NCBI GenBank assembly: GCA_028688175.1
Contig: JAQTYS010000037.1
Location: forward strand, 1-14,948
Direction of reading: 5' to 3'
Length of the DNA: 14,948 nucleotides
DNA from: Methanothrix sp.
GTDB lineage: Archaea > Halobacteriota > Methanosarcinia > Methanotrichales > Methanotrichaceae
Shown: in pieces, positions 1 through 6,259 of the stretch
How the letters are laid out: each line of letters begins with the position of its first letter
Position numbering within the stretch: position 1 is the first letter of the stretch
Notes under the pieces: generated by a model
Database searches by the model: none
Told to the model about the DNA's origin: nothing
The model's input: the letters and a program-made list of their open reading frames with translations, nothing else
Program-made: the position numbers and the translations under genes

Positions 1-2
1 AG

Positions 3-122
3 TTAAGCAAAGTATATTTGGTTGAATTAGACGACTGCAATTTGATTTCAGAGGTTCCGAAAAAGTTAGAGATGCTTGATAAGAAAATGGAACTAAATTT
101 ATTCCCTAAAGTGCGGAGTTAA
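3..122 (+). CDS. 3' end of an unknown gene (partial)
   Basis: An open frame enters from the left edge and runs 39 codons to a TAA at 120-122. The visible residues are a mix of hydrophobic, acidic and lysine residues and end in FPKVRS; a helix-like stretch KKLEMLDKKMEL sits near the C-terminus. Codon use is AT-rich, like the nuclease gene at 489-1247 and unlike the tyrS-mobA block, so it may belong to the same accessory segment. The start and most of the protein lie outside the window. I do not recognise the family. The alternative is a chance open stretch, but both other forward frames are closed early here, which favours coding. Confidence 0.45.
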   Translation, partial: LSKVYLVELDDCNLISEVPKKLEMLDKKMELNLFPKVRS

Positions 123-488
123 GGTTCAAACAATAGCGCCAGCTTCGGCCTCCCCGTTTCGCCTCAAATTCTCTCATGCGCTGCCTTCGAACGCGGGGCC
201 GCTCGTGGACGGCTGGCCGCCCGTCCGGGCGCGCCTGCATGCGCGTGGGCCGTCACTGAGGGGCCGGGCCTGCCGGAGTGGCAGCGATCCGGTGGGCGTG
301 AGTAAATGAGGTCCTACTTAATACTTAGGATTATCAGTAAAATGATCAACTTTTTTATCGCTGCTCCCATTTAGGAAGCGCTGATACAAAATTGCTTATT
401 AGAAGTTTTAGCCACAAATTCGCAACGTTTGTAGGACAAAACCCGTCTAGAATGATTCCATTTACTTTAACTGGGTGCGCTGTTTAAT
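123..488. other. Gene-free stretch with an embedded very GC-rich patch
   Basis: About 366 bp separate the partial gene from the nuclease gene. Positions 181-300 contain 94 G/C out of 120 by my count, while the DNA on both sides is clearly AT-rich. The patch contains an inverted repeat (GGACGG at 207-212 with CCGTCC at 221-226). Two forward frames stay open through it, including the one in phase with the upstream gene, but GC-rich DNA rarely contains stops, so this is weak coding evidence. It could be a structured RNA, a remnant of imported DNA, or the relic of a mobile element end. From about 305 to 488 the sequence is AT-rich with no ORF, repeat or RNA gene that I can recognise. Confidence 0.5.
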
Positions 489-1247
489 TTAATATCTCTT
501 TGGCATAATTAAGACCTTTACTGATAGATCACCATCCTGACGATTGAGATCTTTTTCAATTCCGCTTGGATTTGCAATTAATTCATCGGGATCGTAGACG
601 AAACATATAAGTGTCTTGCAATAGGTATGTTTCTGATAACGTTCTATATCTATAATGAGTTGGTCTCCAAGTTCTTTTGAGCCAAGAGTATCTCTAGTTT
701 TTTTGGTTTCAATGACTATCGATTCATTTCTCAATAGAAAATCCATCCTTGAACTCCCCCCAGCATAACTTGGAGTCCATTCTTCTGGCCTTATATCGTC
801 GAAAAATAGTCTCAAAAGGCTATGCAACAAATCCTGAACGTCGTATTCGTCTTCAATCTTTAATGTTTGCCTATGATTATGACGCGAGACGAGTTGTTTT
901 GCGGCTAAATGGAATCTTGTGCAAATGTGTTCGACATGCTTAATTGGATTCTGTAAATCGGAAATGGTGCCTAATTTCTTTTCCATTTCGGCCCAAGGAA
1001 AAGCTGAACCGCAATATTTGCAGTAATCAGGGATGGCTGTTTTGCTTAAGCCAGGGCAAAGAATGCCATTTATATAAGTCAATCTTGCACCTTGCAGTTC
1101 TTTATTGCATCTCTGACATAAATAAATTGTTTTTTCCCCACATATATTGCAATAATCTTTCCTATCATGTGGATGATTATGATAGTAGTCGGTTGTTAAG
1201 TGGCCATTTAGGCAAACCTGCAATGCATCATATCCCATAGATACCAT
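489..1247 (-). CDS. DUF2321 zinc-ribbon / DpnII-MboI-type nuclease fusion
   Basis: This is a 252-residue two-domain protein. Residues 1-90 match the DUF2321 pattern: YDALQVCLNGH near the start, then paired cysteines C33/C36, C44/C47 and C76/C79, which suggest zinc ribbons. Residues ~130-252 match the REase_DpnII-MboI PD-(D/E)XK domain: the block TPSYAGGSSRMDFLL supplies Asp169, and VIETKK supplies the E-x-K pair Glu180/Lys182. All catalytic positions are intact, so an active nuclease is expected. Such domains occur as stand-alone or fused proteins in defence-like neighbourhoods; the actual target is unknown. There is no methyltransferase next to it, so it is not an obvious restriction-modification pair. 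A second ATG at 1238 (MGYDAL...) is an equally good or better start, because DUF2321 proteins usually begin there. The gene is more AT-rich than its right-hand neighbours, consistent with transfer. Confidence 0.8.
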   Translation of the reverse strand: MVSMGYDALQVCLNGHLTTDYYHNHPHDRKDYCNICGEKTIYLCQRCNKELQGARLTYINGILCPGLSKTAIPDYCKYCGSAFPWAEMEKKLGTISDLQNPIKHVEHICTRFHLAAKQLVSRHNHRQTLKIEDEYDVQDLLHSLLRLFFDDIRPEEWTPSYAGGSSRMDFLLRNESIVIETKKTRDTLGSKELGDQLIIDIERYQKHTYCKTLICFVYDPDELIANPSGIEKDLNRQDGDLSVKVLIMPKRY

Positions 1248-1320
1248 ATAACAGCCCTATCCATTCAAACAAGTATTCACAAGTGCACAAAACTATTGCG
1301 GACACCCACGCGATCAGGTC

Positions 1321-2277
1321 CTATCCCATCTTCTCCCTCACCGGCGCCAGTATCTCGTTCATGCTCTCTGCGCAGGCCTTCTTGAGATCCATGGGGTGCA
1401 GCGCCCCGCTTACGAAGTCCGCCTCCAGCGCCTCGTAATTCTGATAGGAGACATCCCCGCCGAACTTCTCCGGCCTCTTGATGGTCATCCCTTCCTCAAT
1501 CCTGGGGAAGACGTGATACTTGCATATGGCCAGCACTGCATTATTCTCCACAATCTTGGCCGGGCAAAAGGCGCTCTTGATCTTCTTCTCTACGTCCTCA
1601 GCCGGCTCGTCCACAGCGATGTTGTTGCCCTTGGAAGAGGACATCTTCTCGCCGTTCAGACCGGGGATGAGGGGAGTGTGCATGCATACCGGAGCGGGCA
1701 GTCCCAGGCGGGGCAGCTCCTCGCGGGCCAGCATGTGAATCTTCCTCTGATCTATCCCGCCTACTGCCAGGTCGATATGCAGGTCGGCGATGTCGATGGC
1801 CTGCATGAGTGGGTAAATCATCTGGGAGACCATGGGGTTCTCGGCATTCCTGCTGACCTCGTCCATGCTCCTCCTGGCTCGGTTAAGAGTGGTATTCCTG
1901 GCCATCTGCAGGATCTTGAGCATATAATCCGGCTTGAGCTGATAGTCTGTGCCGTAAACAAACTGCGTCCTCTCCGGGTCCAGGCCCAGAGCCATGAAGC
2001 AGTCCCGGTTGTAGTCCGCAATTTTTCGTACCTCTTCTAGGGTGCCCTTCTCATTGAGGAAGGCATGCAGATCGGCCAGGAGGACAACGACGTCAAAGCC
2101 CGCCTTTTGCAGGTCCAGGAGCTTGTTGGCAGTGAGCATGTGGCCCAGATGCACCTTGCCGCTCGTCTCGTAGCCCACATAAGCGCGCGGCCTGCGGCTC
2201 TGCTCCAAAAGGCCTTTAAGTTCGTCTACCGTCACAATCTCTTCAGTATTCCTCATCACCAGCTCAAGCTTATCCAA
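1321..2277 (-). CDS. tyrS: Tyrosyl-tRNA synthetase, archaeal type
   Basis: Class I aminoacyl-tRNA synthetase that attaches tyrosine to tRNA(Tyr) in the cytoplasm (EC 6.1.1.1). Counting from the chosen start, the HIGH motif is HLGH at residues 43-46, following YETSGKV. The archaeal block AVGGIDQRKIHMLARE is present, and the KMSKS loop is KMSSSKGN starting at residue 211. The frame stays open upstream to 2496, but that part (391 residues in all) does not look like the family. The TTG at 2275-2277 gives 318 residues, close to the usual 305-320, and has a good ribosome site (GAGGGTGGTGA about 7 nt before it). The protein then starts LDKLELVMRNTEEIV, as archaeal homologues do. An ATG at 2256 is the alternative but lacks a spaced ribosome site. 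Confidence 0.93.
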   Translation of the reverse strand: MDKLELVMRNTEEIVTVDELKGLLEQSRRPRAYVGYETSGKVHLGHMLTANKLLDLQKAGFDVVVLLADLHAFLNEKGTLEEVRKIADYNRDCFMALGLDPERTQFVYGTDYQLKPDYMLKILQMARNTTLNRARRSMDEVSRNAENPMVSQMIYPLMQAIDIADLHIDLAVGGIDQRKIHMLAREELPRLGLPAPVCMHTPLIPGLNGEKMSSSKGNNIAVDEPAEDVEKKIKSAFCPAKIVENNAVLAICKYHVFPRIEEGMTIKRPEKFGGDVSYQNYEALEADFVSGALHPMDLKKACAESMNEILAPVREKMG

Positions 2278-2371
2278 TGCACATTCACCACCCTCACAGA
2301 GGAATGGGGATGTATAATGCTTTTGGTTCGTAAGGAAAACAATTAATACTACCGATGTTGATGGGTTAGGC
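2278..2371. promoter_or_regulatory. Divergent promoter region tyrS / small membrane protein gene
   Basis: A 94-bp intergenic region between divergent starts. For tyrS (reverse strand) a TATA-like CATTATAC (complement of 2312-2319) lies just upstream of the Shine-Dalgarno site. For the forward small gene, AATTAATAC (about 2341-2349) is centred about 27 nt before the ATG at 2372, preceded by an A-rich BRE-like stretch. Neither promoter has been tested; both are read from spacing and sequence alone. Confidence 0.4.
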
Positions 2372-2554
2372 ATGCAAAGGCGTAATTTTAGCCTGCCGCG
2401 CCCCGCCTTAAGCCGCGAGAAGAATCTGGTCCTGATACTGCTGGCCATTTTAACTGCCGTGATCCTCTGGAATACCTTCTGGTGGCTGATGCGCATTGTG
2501 CTCTTTGTTGTGATAGTCTATACGATTTATCAGATCCTAAAGCACTACGTCTGA
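2372..2554 (+). CDS. Small membrane protein, unknown function (60 aa)
   Basis: A 60-residue protein with a basic, polar N-terminus (MQRRNFSLPRPALSREK) followed by about 38 almost uninterrupted hydrophobic residues (~18-56). These are either one long or two short membrane helices, with Trp residues in the middle (NTFWWLMR). The positive N-terminus predicts an inside orientation. A TATA-like element about 27 nt upstream of the ATG suggests a leaderless transcript; no convincing ribosome site is visible. It ends 9 bp before the convergent mobA stop and is divergent from tyrS. I do not recognise a family. The composition is typical of a genuine small inner-membrane protein, but such ORFs can be spurious. 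Confidence 0.6.
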   Translation: MQRRNFSLPRPALSREKNLVLILLAILTAVILWNTFWWLMRIVLFVVIVYTIYQILKHYV

Positions 2555-2563
2555 AACATTGCA

Positions 2564-3235
2564 TTAATGTTTGCAGAGATATTGGTGCTTCTTAGAGTCC
2601 GGCCAGAGTATTCTGGCCTCTTCCAGATCTTCTTTGGTATTCAGATTAAAGAAGCTGAGAAGATGCGGATCAAAGGGGCGCAGCAGATCTACATGAATCC
2701 GCCGGACACGCAGCTCTTGTAGCGGCGCATGAATTCTGCGCTCTTCTCTCTCCAGAGCCCTCTCGCAAGCGGAGAGCATCTTTTCCCGGCGGTAGACGCA
2801 GTGAAGCGGCTCGAAAAATCCGTTAGGCTGCACCGGGACTGCCGCATCATTGCCTTCCTCATCTTCATTGACCAGCTCGAAGAGTCGCTCGATTACCTGA
2901 GGATTTAAAAAAGGTAGATCACATCCCGTGGCGAAGGCAAAGTTTCCACGGGCTTTCTCCATCCCGGCAGAGAGGCCGGCCACCGGCCCAAATCCCGCCA
3001 CGCGATCCCTGGTGAAGATGACTCCTGGCGCAGGCTGGAGAGCAAAATTAGTGATTATCTCTTGCAGGCGCTCGGCATGAGACTCATCCCGCGCCACTAC
3101 TACTACTTCATCCACAACTAAGGAGAGCTTCTCTGCCGTCCAGCAGATCAGTGGCCTGTTCTCAAACTCCAGGAGCGCCTTTTCCGCTCCCAGGCGGCGG
3201 CCGTTACCGCCAGCCAGTATCACTGCGGAGCGCAT
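2564..3235 (-). CDS. mobA: Molybdenum cofactor guanylyltransferase (MobA-like)
   Basis: A nucleotidyltransferase of 223 residues with the MobA fold. The N-terminal signature LAGGNGRRLGAEK (residues 7-19) is the GTP-binding loop of the family, with Lys19 in the conserved position. GPVAGLSAGMEKA and TGCDLPFL are the downstream MobA motifs, the latter carrying the metal-binding Asp. MobA transfers GMP to molybdopterin to give the guanine dinucleotide cofactor (EC 2.7.7.77). In methanogens that cofactor serves formylmethanofuran dehydrogenase and formate dehydrogenase. The gene starts inside the end of the DUF2121 gene (16-nt overlap), so the two are probably co-transcribed and translationally coupled. 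Other members of this fold transfer CMP (MocA) or other nucleotides, so substrate identity is likely but not certain. Confidence 0.85.
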   Translation of the reverse strand: MRSAVILAGGNGRRLGAEKALLEFENRPLICWTAEKLSLVVDEVVVVARDESHAERLQEIITNFALQPAPGVIFTRDRVAGFGPVAGLSAGMEKARGNFAFATGCDLPFLNPQVIERLFELVNEDEEGNDAAVPVQPNGFFEPLHCVYRREKMLSACERALEREERRIHAPLQELRVRRIHVDLLRPFDPHLLSFFNLNTKEDLEEARILWPDSKKHQYLCKH

Positions 3236-3816
3236 AGCCTCCAGCCACTCTCTTTGCAGTCCTCCTCCAGAGCCTTTAGAAGGGCGGCTTTGGGATCGGA
3301 CTGCTTGATCTCGCTATGCAGAACCGTGCACTCCCGGCTTACTGATGCCGAACTATTCCCCGCCTTTGCCAGAATGCTCTTGATTAGGGCCTCGTTCACC
3401 CTTCCACCCGCCCGGCTTACCTCGTCGTAGGCCAGCTTCTGGGTGAAGCGGTTTCCAAAGACAGTGCACCCTACGCCGTTCCAGGCTCTGATCCTCGCTT
3501 CGTCATTTGTGATGTCTACCTGCAGGCTGGATCCGGGTGCAAGGTAAATTCTCCGCCGCCTGCATAACTCAAGAGAGATCTCAGTTACCTCTCCCACCAG
3601 CAGATCCCCCCGCTTCCAGACCTTCTCCTTGCTATTGGTTATCTGCAAAACGACACCAATCTCACTGGCTCTGTCCAGGAGTTGCTGGTCATTTTTAATC
3701 AGTCCGGAGTAAAGCTCCTCTTCCAACTTGGGGCAGGAACCTAAAAAAGCGATGGCTCGCCTGTCGGCTCCAATTACGGCCTCCCGGCTGGCTGCCAGTG
3801 CAATTACCAGGGACAT
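3220..3816 (-). CDS. DUF2121 protein, methanogen-type, unknown function
   Basis: A 198-residue soluble protein that matches my memory of DUF2121, a family found in methanogenic archaea. The N-terminus MSLVIALAASREAVIGADRR resembles the first strands of Ntn-hydrolase (proteasome-like) proteins, where GADRR follows the strand pair. A catalytic Thr, Ser or Cys immediately after the initiator would be Ser2 here, which is inference only. The middle has an arginine-rich segment (CRRRRIYLAPGSSLQVDI). The C-terminal ~50 residues are helical and charged. The start ATG has a GAGATGAT ribosome-like site 5 nt upstream. It overlaps mobA by 16 nt, which points to a shared transcript and perhaps a linked role in cofactor metabolism. 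Confidence 0.8.
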   Translation of the reverse strand: MSLVIALAASREAVIGADRRAIAFLGSCPKLEEELYSGLIKNDQQLLDRASEIGVVLQITNSKEKVWKRGDLLVGEVTEISLELCRRRRIYLAPGSSLQVDITNDEARIRAWNGVGCTVFGNRFTQKLAYDEVSRAGGRVNEALIKSILAKAGNSSASVSRECTVLHSEIKQSDPKAALLKALEEDCKESGWRLCAPQ

Positions 3817-3870
3817 TTAAAATCATCTCTATTATTGTTCTCGTTGAAGCCTGGCACGACGATAGGAGAT

Positions 3871-3890
3871 ACCACTTTCTTAAACCTTCT
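3871..3890 (-). promoter_or_regulatory. Candidate promoter for DUF2121-mobA
   Basis: On the reverse strand GGTTTAAGAA (complement of 3879-3888) is a TATA-like box about 65 nt before the DUF2121 start. It would give a leader of about 40 nt that includes the ribosome site. No better box is visible in the 122-bp gap between 3817 and 3938. That gap also holds an A-run at 3922-3926, which reads as a U-tract on the reverse strand and could end transcription of the flavoprotein gene. Confidence 0.3.
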
Positions 3891-3938
3891 GTTTGCTGAT
3901 CAGTTGGGCTGTTCCCTGTTAGAAAAACGGAATTTTAC

Positions 3939-4475
3939 TCATACTGTTTTTCCCATCTCATACGCCTGAACCATTGCTCTGCTTGTTTTAATGTCTCCCA
4001 TATGCCAGGCACCAGTTCCATAGATAATGCCCTTTTCTATTGCTCCGCTCAGGAGAGTGGTAAATCCTCTGAATCCTTCTAGAGTCCTTTCCATTGCCAG
4101 CATTCTGCTATCCGCGGCGGTCATAATAAAATATATATCTTTATTGTTGATTTCAGTATACCTTGGACAGGTTCTGTCAATTAGCGTTTTCATCTGCGCG
4201 TTCATTGTATAAAAATAAACCGGCGTTGCCATCATGATCACATCAGACGCGATCATTTTCTCCAGAATTTCTGCCATATCGTCCTGCTGAACACACTTAT
4301 GGCTGGTATAGCATGACTCGCATCCAGTGCAGTATCCTATCTCTTTGTCGATCAAATAGATCTTTTCCACCTGGTTGCCTGCTTCTCTTGCTCCAAGTAT
4401 AAACTGGTCGCATAACAGGTCGGAGTTTCCGCCTTTCCTCGGGCTGGCGGACAGTACTAATGCATTTTTGCTCAT
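3939..4475 (-). CDS. Iron-sulfur flavoprotein (flavodoxin-like NADPH-FMN reductase family)
   Basis: A 178-residue protein of the iron-sulfur flavoprotein (Isf) family, which binds FMN and a [4Fe-4S] cluster and moves electrons from ferredoxin or reduces oxidants. SASPRKGGNSD (residues 9-19) is the FMN phosphate loop. Cys49, Cys52, Cys55 and Cys61 form the compact CX2CX2CX5C cluster motif of Isf. ATPVYFYTMNAQMKTLIDR is the second FMN-contact block. The frame is open upstream to 4595, but those residues overlap nothing conserved. The ATG at 4475 begins right at the flavodoxin fold and has GAGGATCAT 7 nt upstream. It lies 46 bp downstream of the aldo/keto reductase on the same strand, so the two very likely form an operon. 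Confidence 0.87.
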   Translation of the reverse strand: MSKNALVLSASPRKGGNSDLLCDQFILGAREAGNQVEKIYLIDKEIGYCTGCESCYTSHKCVQQDDMAEILEKMIASDVIMMATPVYFYTMNAQMKTLIDRTCPRYTEINNKDIYFIMTAADSRMLAMERTLEGFRGFTTLLSGAIEKGIIYGTGAWHMGDIKTSRAMVQAYEMGKTV

Positions 4476-4521
4476 TTGTATGATCCTCAATATCATCTTC
4501 CTAATATGCGTTTTCCAATTT

Positions 4522-5733
4522 TTATTCCACTTTTTCTTTTTGCAAAAATATCTGTTTTGCAGCTGCAACTCTCTTATCAAGGTCAGGGCCTTCAAGCTCC
4601 TCTACAACGGATTTGAGAATAGATGGTATCTCAAGGTGCTGGGGACACTTTTCAAGGCATTTTCCGCATTGTACGCACTGTGATGCAAATTCGGTCTTTC
4701 CGGAGGATAGGATGCCACTTAATTGCAGTGCATAGAAGAACTTTACTTCGTCAGCATTGTTAGACATATACAAGTTGTTGTAGTTTTCGAAACAGCTTGG
4801 AATATTCACCCCTTCTGGACAGGGCATACAGTATCTGCAGCCTGTGCAGCCTGCTTTCATCAGTCTACGGTACTTCTGCTCTACTTTCTCTACTAACCGC
4901 AGTTCATCTTCCGTCAGAGAATTTGGATATGCTTTAGCTGCCACTTCAAGGTTCTCTTCAATATGTTTTTCCTCATTCATCCCGGAGAGGACAACCGTGA
5001 CCTCAGGATGGTTCCATACCCACCGAAGAGCCCATTCTGCAGCAGTTCTCTTCGTCAAAGACTCATCCCAGATCTCTTTTACGGCAGGAGGCACATGGCT
5101 TGCCAGGGCACCTCCGCGGAGGGGCTCCATAATGATTACTCCAAGGCCTTTTGATGCTGCATATTCCAATCCTTTGGTGCCTGCCTGGTTCTTTCCATCC
5201 AGGAAGTTGTACTGGATCTGACAAAAATCCCAGTCATAAGCATCCACTATTCGGTTGAAATCCTTTCCCGCACCATGAAAGGAAAAACCTGCATTGATTA
5301 TACGGCCATCGGCTTTAGCTACGTCTAAAAAATCTGCTACATTCAGCTTCTCAATATTATCCCACAAAGCACCCACGAGAGCGTGGATAAGGTAATAATC
5401 GATATGATCGGTATTTAGCTTCTTTAACTGAGAGTTCAAGAAGAGGTCCATATCCTCTCGGCTTTTAACCATCCAACTGGGAAGTTTTGTTGCGATTTTG
5501 ACTTTATCCCGGTATCCATCAGCAAGAGCATGACCTAAAAAGGGCTCACTCTGTTCCATGTGATAGGGCCAGGCAGTGTCGACATAGTTTACTCCGTGGT
5601 TGATGGCATAGCGTACCTGATTAGTGGCTCTTTCTTCATCTATAGTACCGTCTTTTTTCATAGGGAGACGCATACATCCGAATCCAAGAATAGAAAGCTC
5701 GTCACCATTCTTGGGATTTTTCCTGTATAACAT
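4522..5733 (-). CDS. Aldo/keto reductase with C-terminal 2[4Fe-4S] ferredoxin domain
   Basis: A 403-residue protein. Residues ~1-290 form the aldo/keto reductase barrel with the full catalytic tetrad: Asp52 and Tyr57 (YVDTAWPYH), Lys83 (ATKLP) and His117 (YYLIH). The C-terminal ~110 residues add two cluster motifs: Cys296/299/302/305 (CTGCRYCMPCPEGV) and Cys353/356/359/363 (CVQCGKCLEKCP). This architecture is common in anaerobes and suggests that electrons can come from ferredoxin-type carriers, but the natural substrate is not known. The start has AGAGGTTAT 7 nt upstream. It is transcribed away from the HxlR regulator and followed by an iron-sulfur flavoprotein, suggesting an inducible two-gene redox operon that detoxifies an aldehyde, quinone or other electrophile (inference). 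Confidence 0.9.
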   Translation of the reverse strand: MLYRKNPKNGDELSILGFGCMRLPMKKDGTIDEERATNQVRYAINHGVNYVDTAWPYHMEQSEPFLGHALADGYRDKVKIATKLPSWMVKSREDMDLFLNSQLKKLNTDHIDYYLIHALVGALWDNIEKLNVADFLDVAKADGRIINAGFSFHGAGKDFNRIVDAYDWDFCQIQYNFLDGKNQAGTKGLEYAASKGLGVIIMEPLRGGALASHVPPAVKEIWDESLTKRTAAEWALRWVWNHPEVTVVLSGMNEEKHIEENLEVAAKAYPNSLTEDELRLVEKVEQKYRRLMKAGCTGCRYCMPCPEGVNIPSCFENYNNLYMSNNADEVKFFYALQLSGILSSGKTEFASQCVQCGKCLEKCPQHLEIPSILKSVVEELEGPDLDKRVAAAKQIFLQKEKVE

Positions 5734-5772
5734 TTTTCAATAACCTCTTACGAGTATCCAATAAGAACATAA

Positions 5773-5784
5773 GGTATAAATAAG
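5773..5784 (-). promoter_or_regulatory. TATA box for the aldo/keto reductase operon
   Basis: The complement of 5773-5784 reads CTTATTTATACC, a good archaeal TATA box. Transcription would begin about 5752, giving a leader of roughly 19 nt that carries the AGAGGTTAT ribosome site. The candidate regulator operator at 5789-5802 lies immediately upstream, where it could block TBP/TFB binding. Confidence 0.5.
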
Positions 5785-5788
5785 CCGT

Positions 5789-5802
5789 ACAAACATATTT
5801 GT
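5789..5802. promoter_or_regulatory. Candidate HxlR operator (palindrome)
   Basis: ACAAA-CATA-TTTGT is a perfect 5-bp inverted repeat with a 4-bp spacer in the 93-bp region between the divergent regulator and aldo/keto reductase genes. It abuts the reverse-strand TATA box and overlaps the only TATA-like sequence (CATATTT) placed correctly for the regulator gene. One bound dimer could therefore control both directions. HxlR regulators typically act this way on a divergent neighbour; binding here is inferred. Confidence 0.45.
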
Positions 5803-5826
5803 TACATACTAACAGGATTGATACTA

Positions 5827-6177
5827 ATGAATGATATTTCTAAAAAGCACAAGTATAACTGGGGAATGGATGCTACTTTGGATGTGATTGGGGGCAAATG
5901 GAAACCATTGATTTTATATGAGCTGAATGATGAGACGCTGCGTTTTAGCCATTTACTGGACAGAGTACAGCCTAGAATTACCCAGAGGATGCTTACAAAA
6001 CAGCTGCGTCAACTTGAGGAAGACGGTCTTATCACCAGAAAGGTCTACGCACAGGTTCCGCCCAAAGTAGAATATTCGCTCACTGAAACAGGTAAATCCC
6101 TGATACCGATTCTTGACCAGCTCTGCGAGTGGGGATATGAACACATGGGGGACCGCATCGAGTACCATTGTGAGTAG
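5827..6177 (+). CDS. HxlR-family winged helix-turn-helix regulator
   Basis: A 116-residue protein with the HxlR signature: ATLDVIGGKWKPLILYEL near the N-terminus, then LRFSHLLDRVQPRITQRMLTKQLRQLEEDGLI as the recognition helix and KVEYSLTETGKSL as the wing. HxlR proteins are DNA-binding dimers that often respond to aldehydes, quinones or oxidants. The two cysteines here (QLCEWGY and the C-terminal YHCE) are not at the N-terminal position used by YodB-type thiol sensors, so the trigger is unclear. The frame can start at a TTG (5818), but the ATG at 5827 fits the family length and has AGGATTGAT upstream. It likely controls itself and the divergent redox operon. Confidence 0.9.
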   Translation: MNDISKKHKYNWGMDATLDVIGGKWKPLILYELNDETLRFSHLLDRVQPRITQRMLTKQLRQLEEDGLITRKVYAQVPPKVEYSLTETGKSLIPILDQLCEWGYEHMGDRIEYHCE

Positions 6178-6259
6178 CTAAAAATCCGACAGAGCACAGT
6201 GCTTCAAAGCTGAAGGGAATCTAAATAAAAATTGATTATATTTGGGAGTTAATTGTCTT

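Noticed and set aside
123..305. Coding continuation in the GC-rich patch (60 open codons in phase with the upstream gene's stop)
   Set aside because: Stops are rare in 78% GC DNA, two frames are open, and the composition (Ala, Gly, Arg, Pro) is what random GC-rich sequence gives. Kept only as a compositional anomaly.
749..1240. Two consecutive forward ORFs opposite the nuclease gene
   Set aside because: The reverse strand encodes a protein with complete zinc-ribbon and nuclease motifs; the forward frames have no motif or ribosome site.
309..1323. Eight-base direct repeat AGGTCCTA at about 309-316 and 1316-1323 bracketing the nuclease gene, considered as an insertion target duplication
   Set aside because: An 8-bp match over 1 kb is expected by chance often enough, and no inverted ends or transposase are present.
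1396..2040. Long forward ORF antisense to tyrS (214 codons)
   Set aside because: tyrS is certain from its motifs. The forward frame is a shadow produced by codon bias and has no recognisable domain.
2278..2496. N-terminal extension of tyrS to 2496
   Set aside because: The extra 73 residues are unlike the family, cross the divergent small gene and its promoter, and a TTG with a good ribosome site gives the normal length.
4476..4595. N-terminal extension of the iron-sulfur flavoprotein to 4595
   Set aside because: It overlaps the end of the aldo/keto reductase gene, is lysine/tryptophan-rich and unlike the family; the ATG at 4475 has a proper ribosome site.
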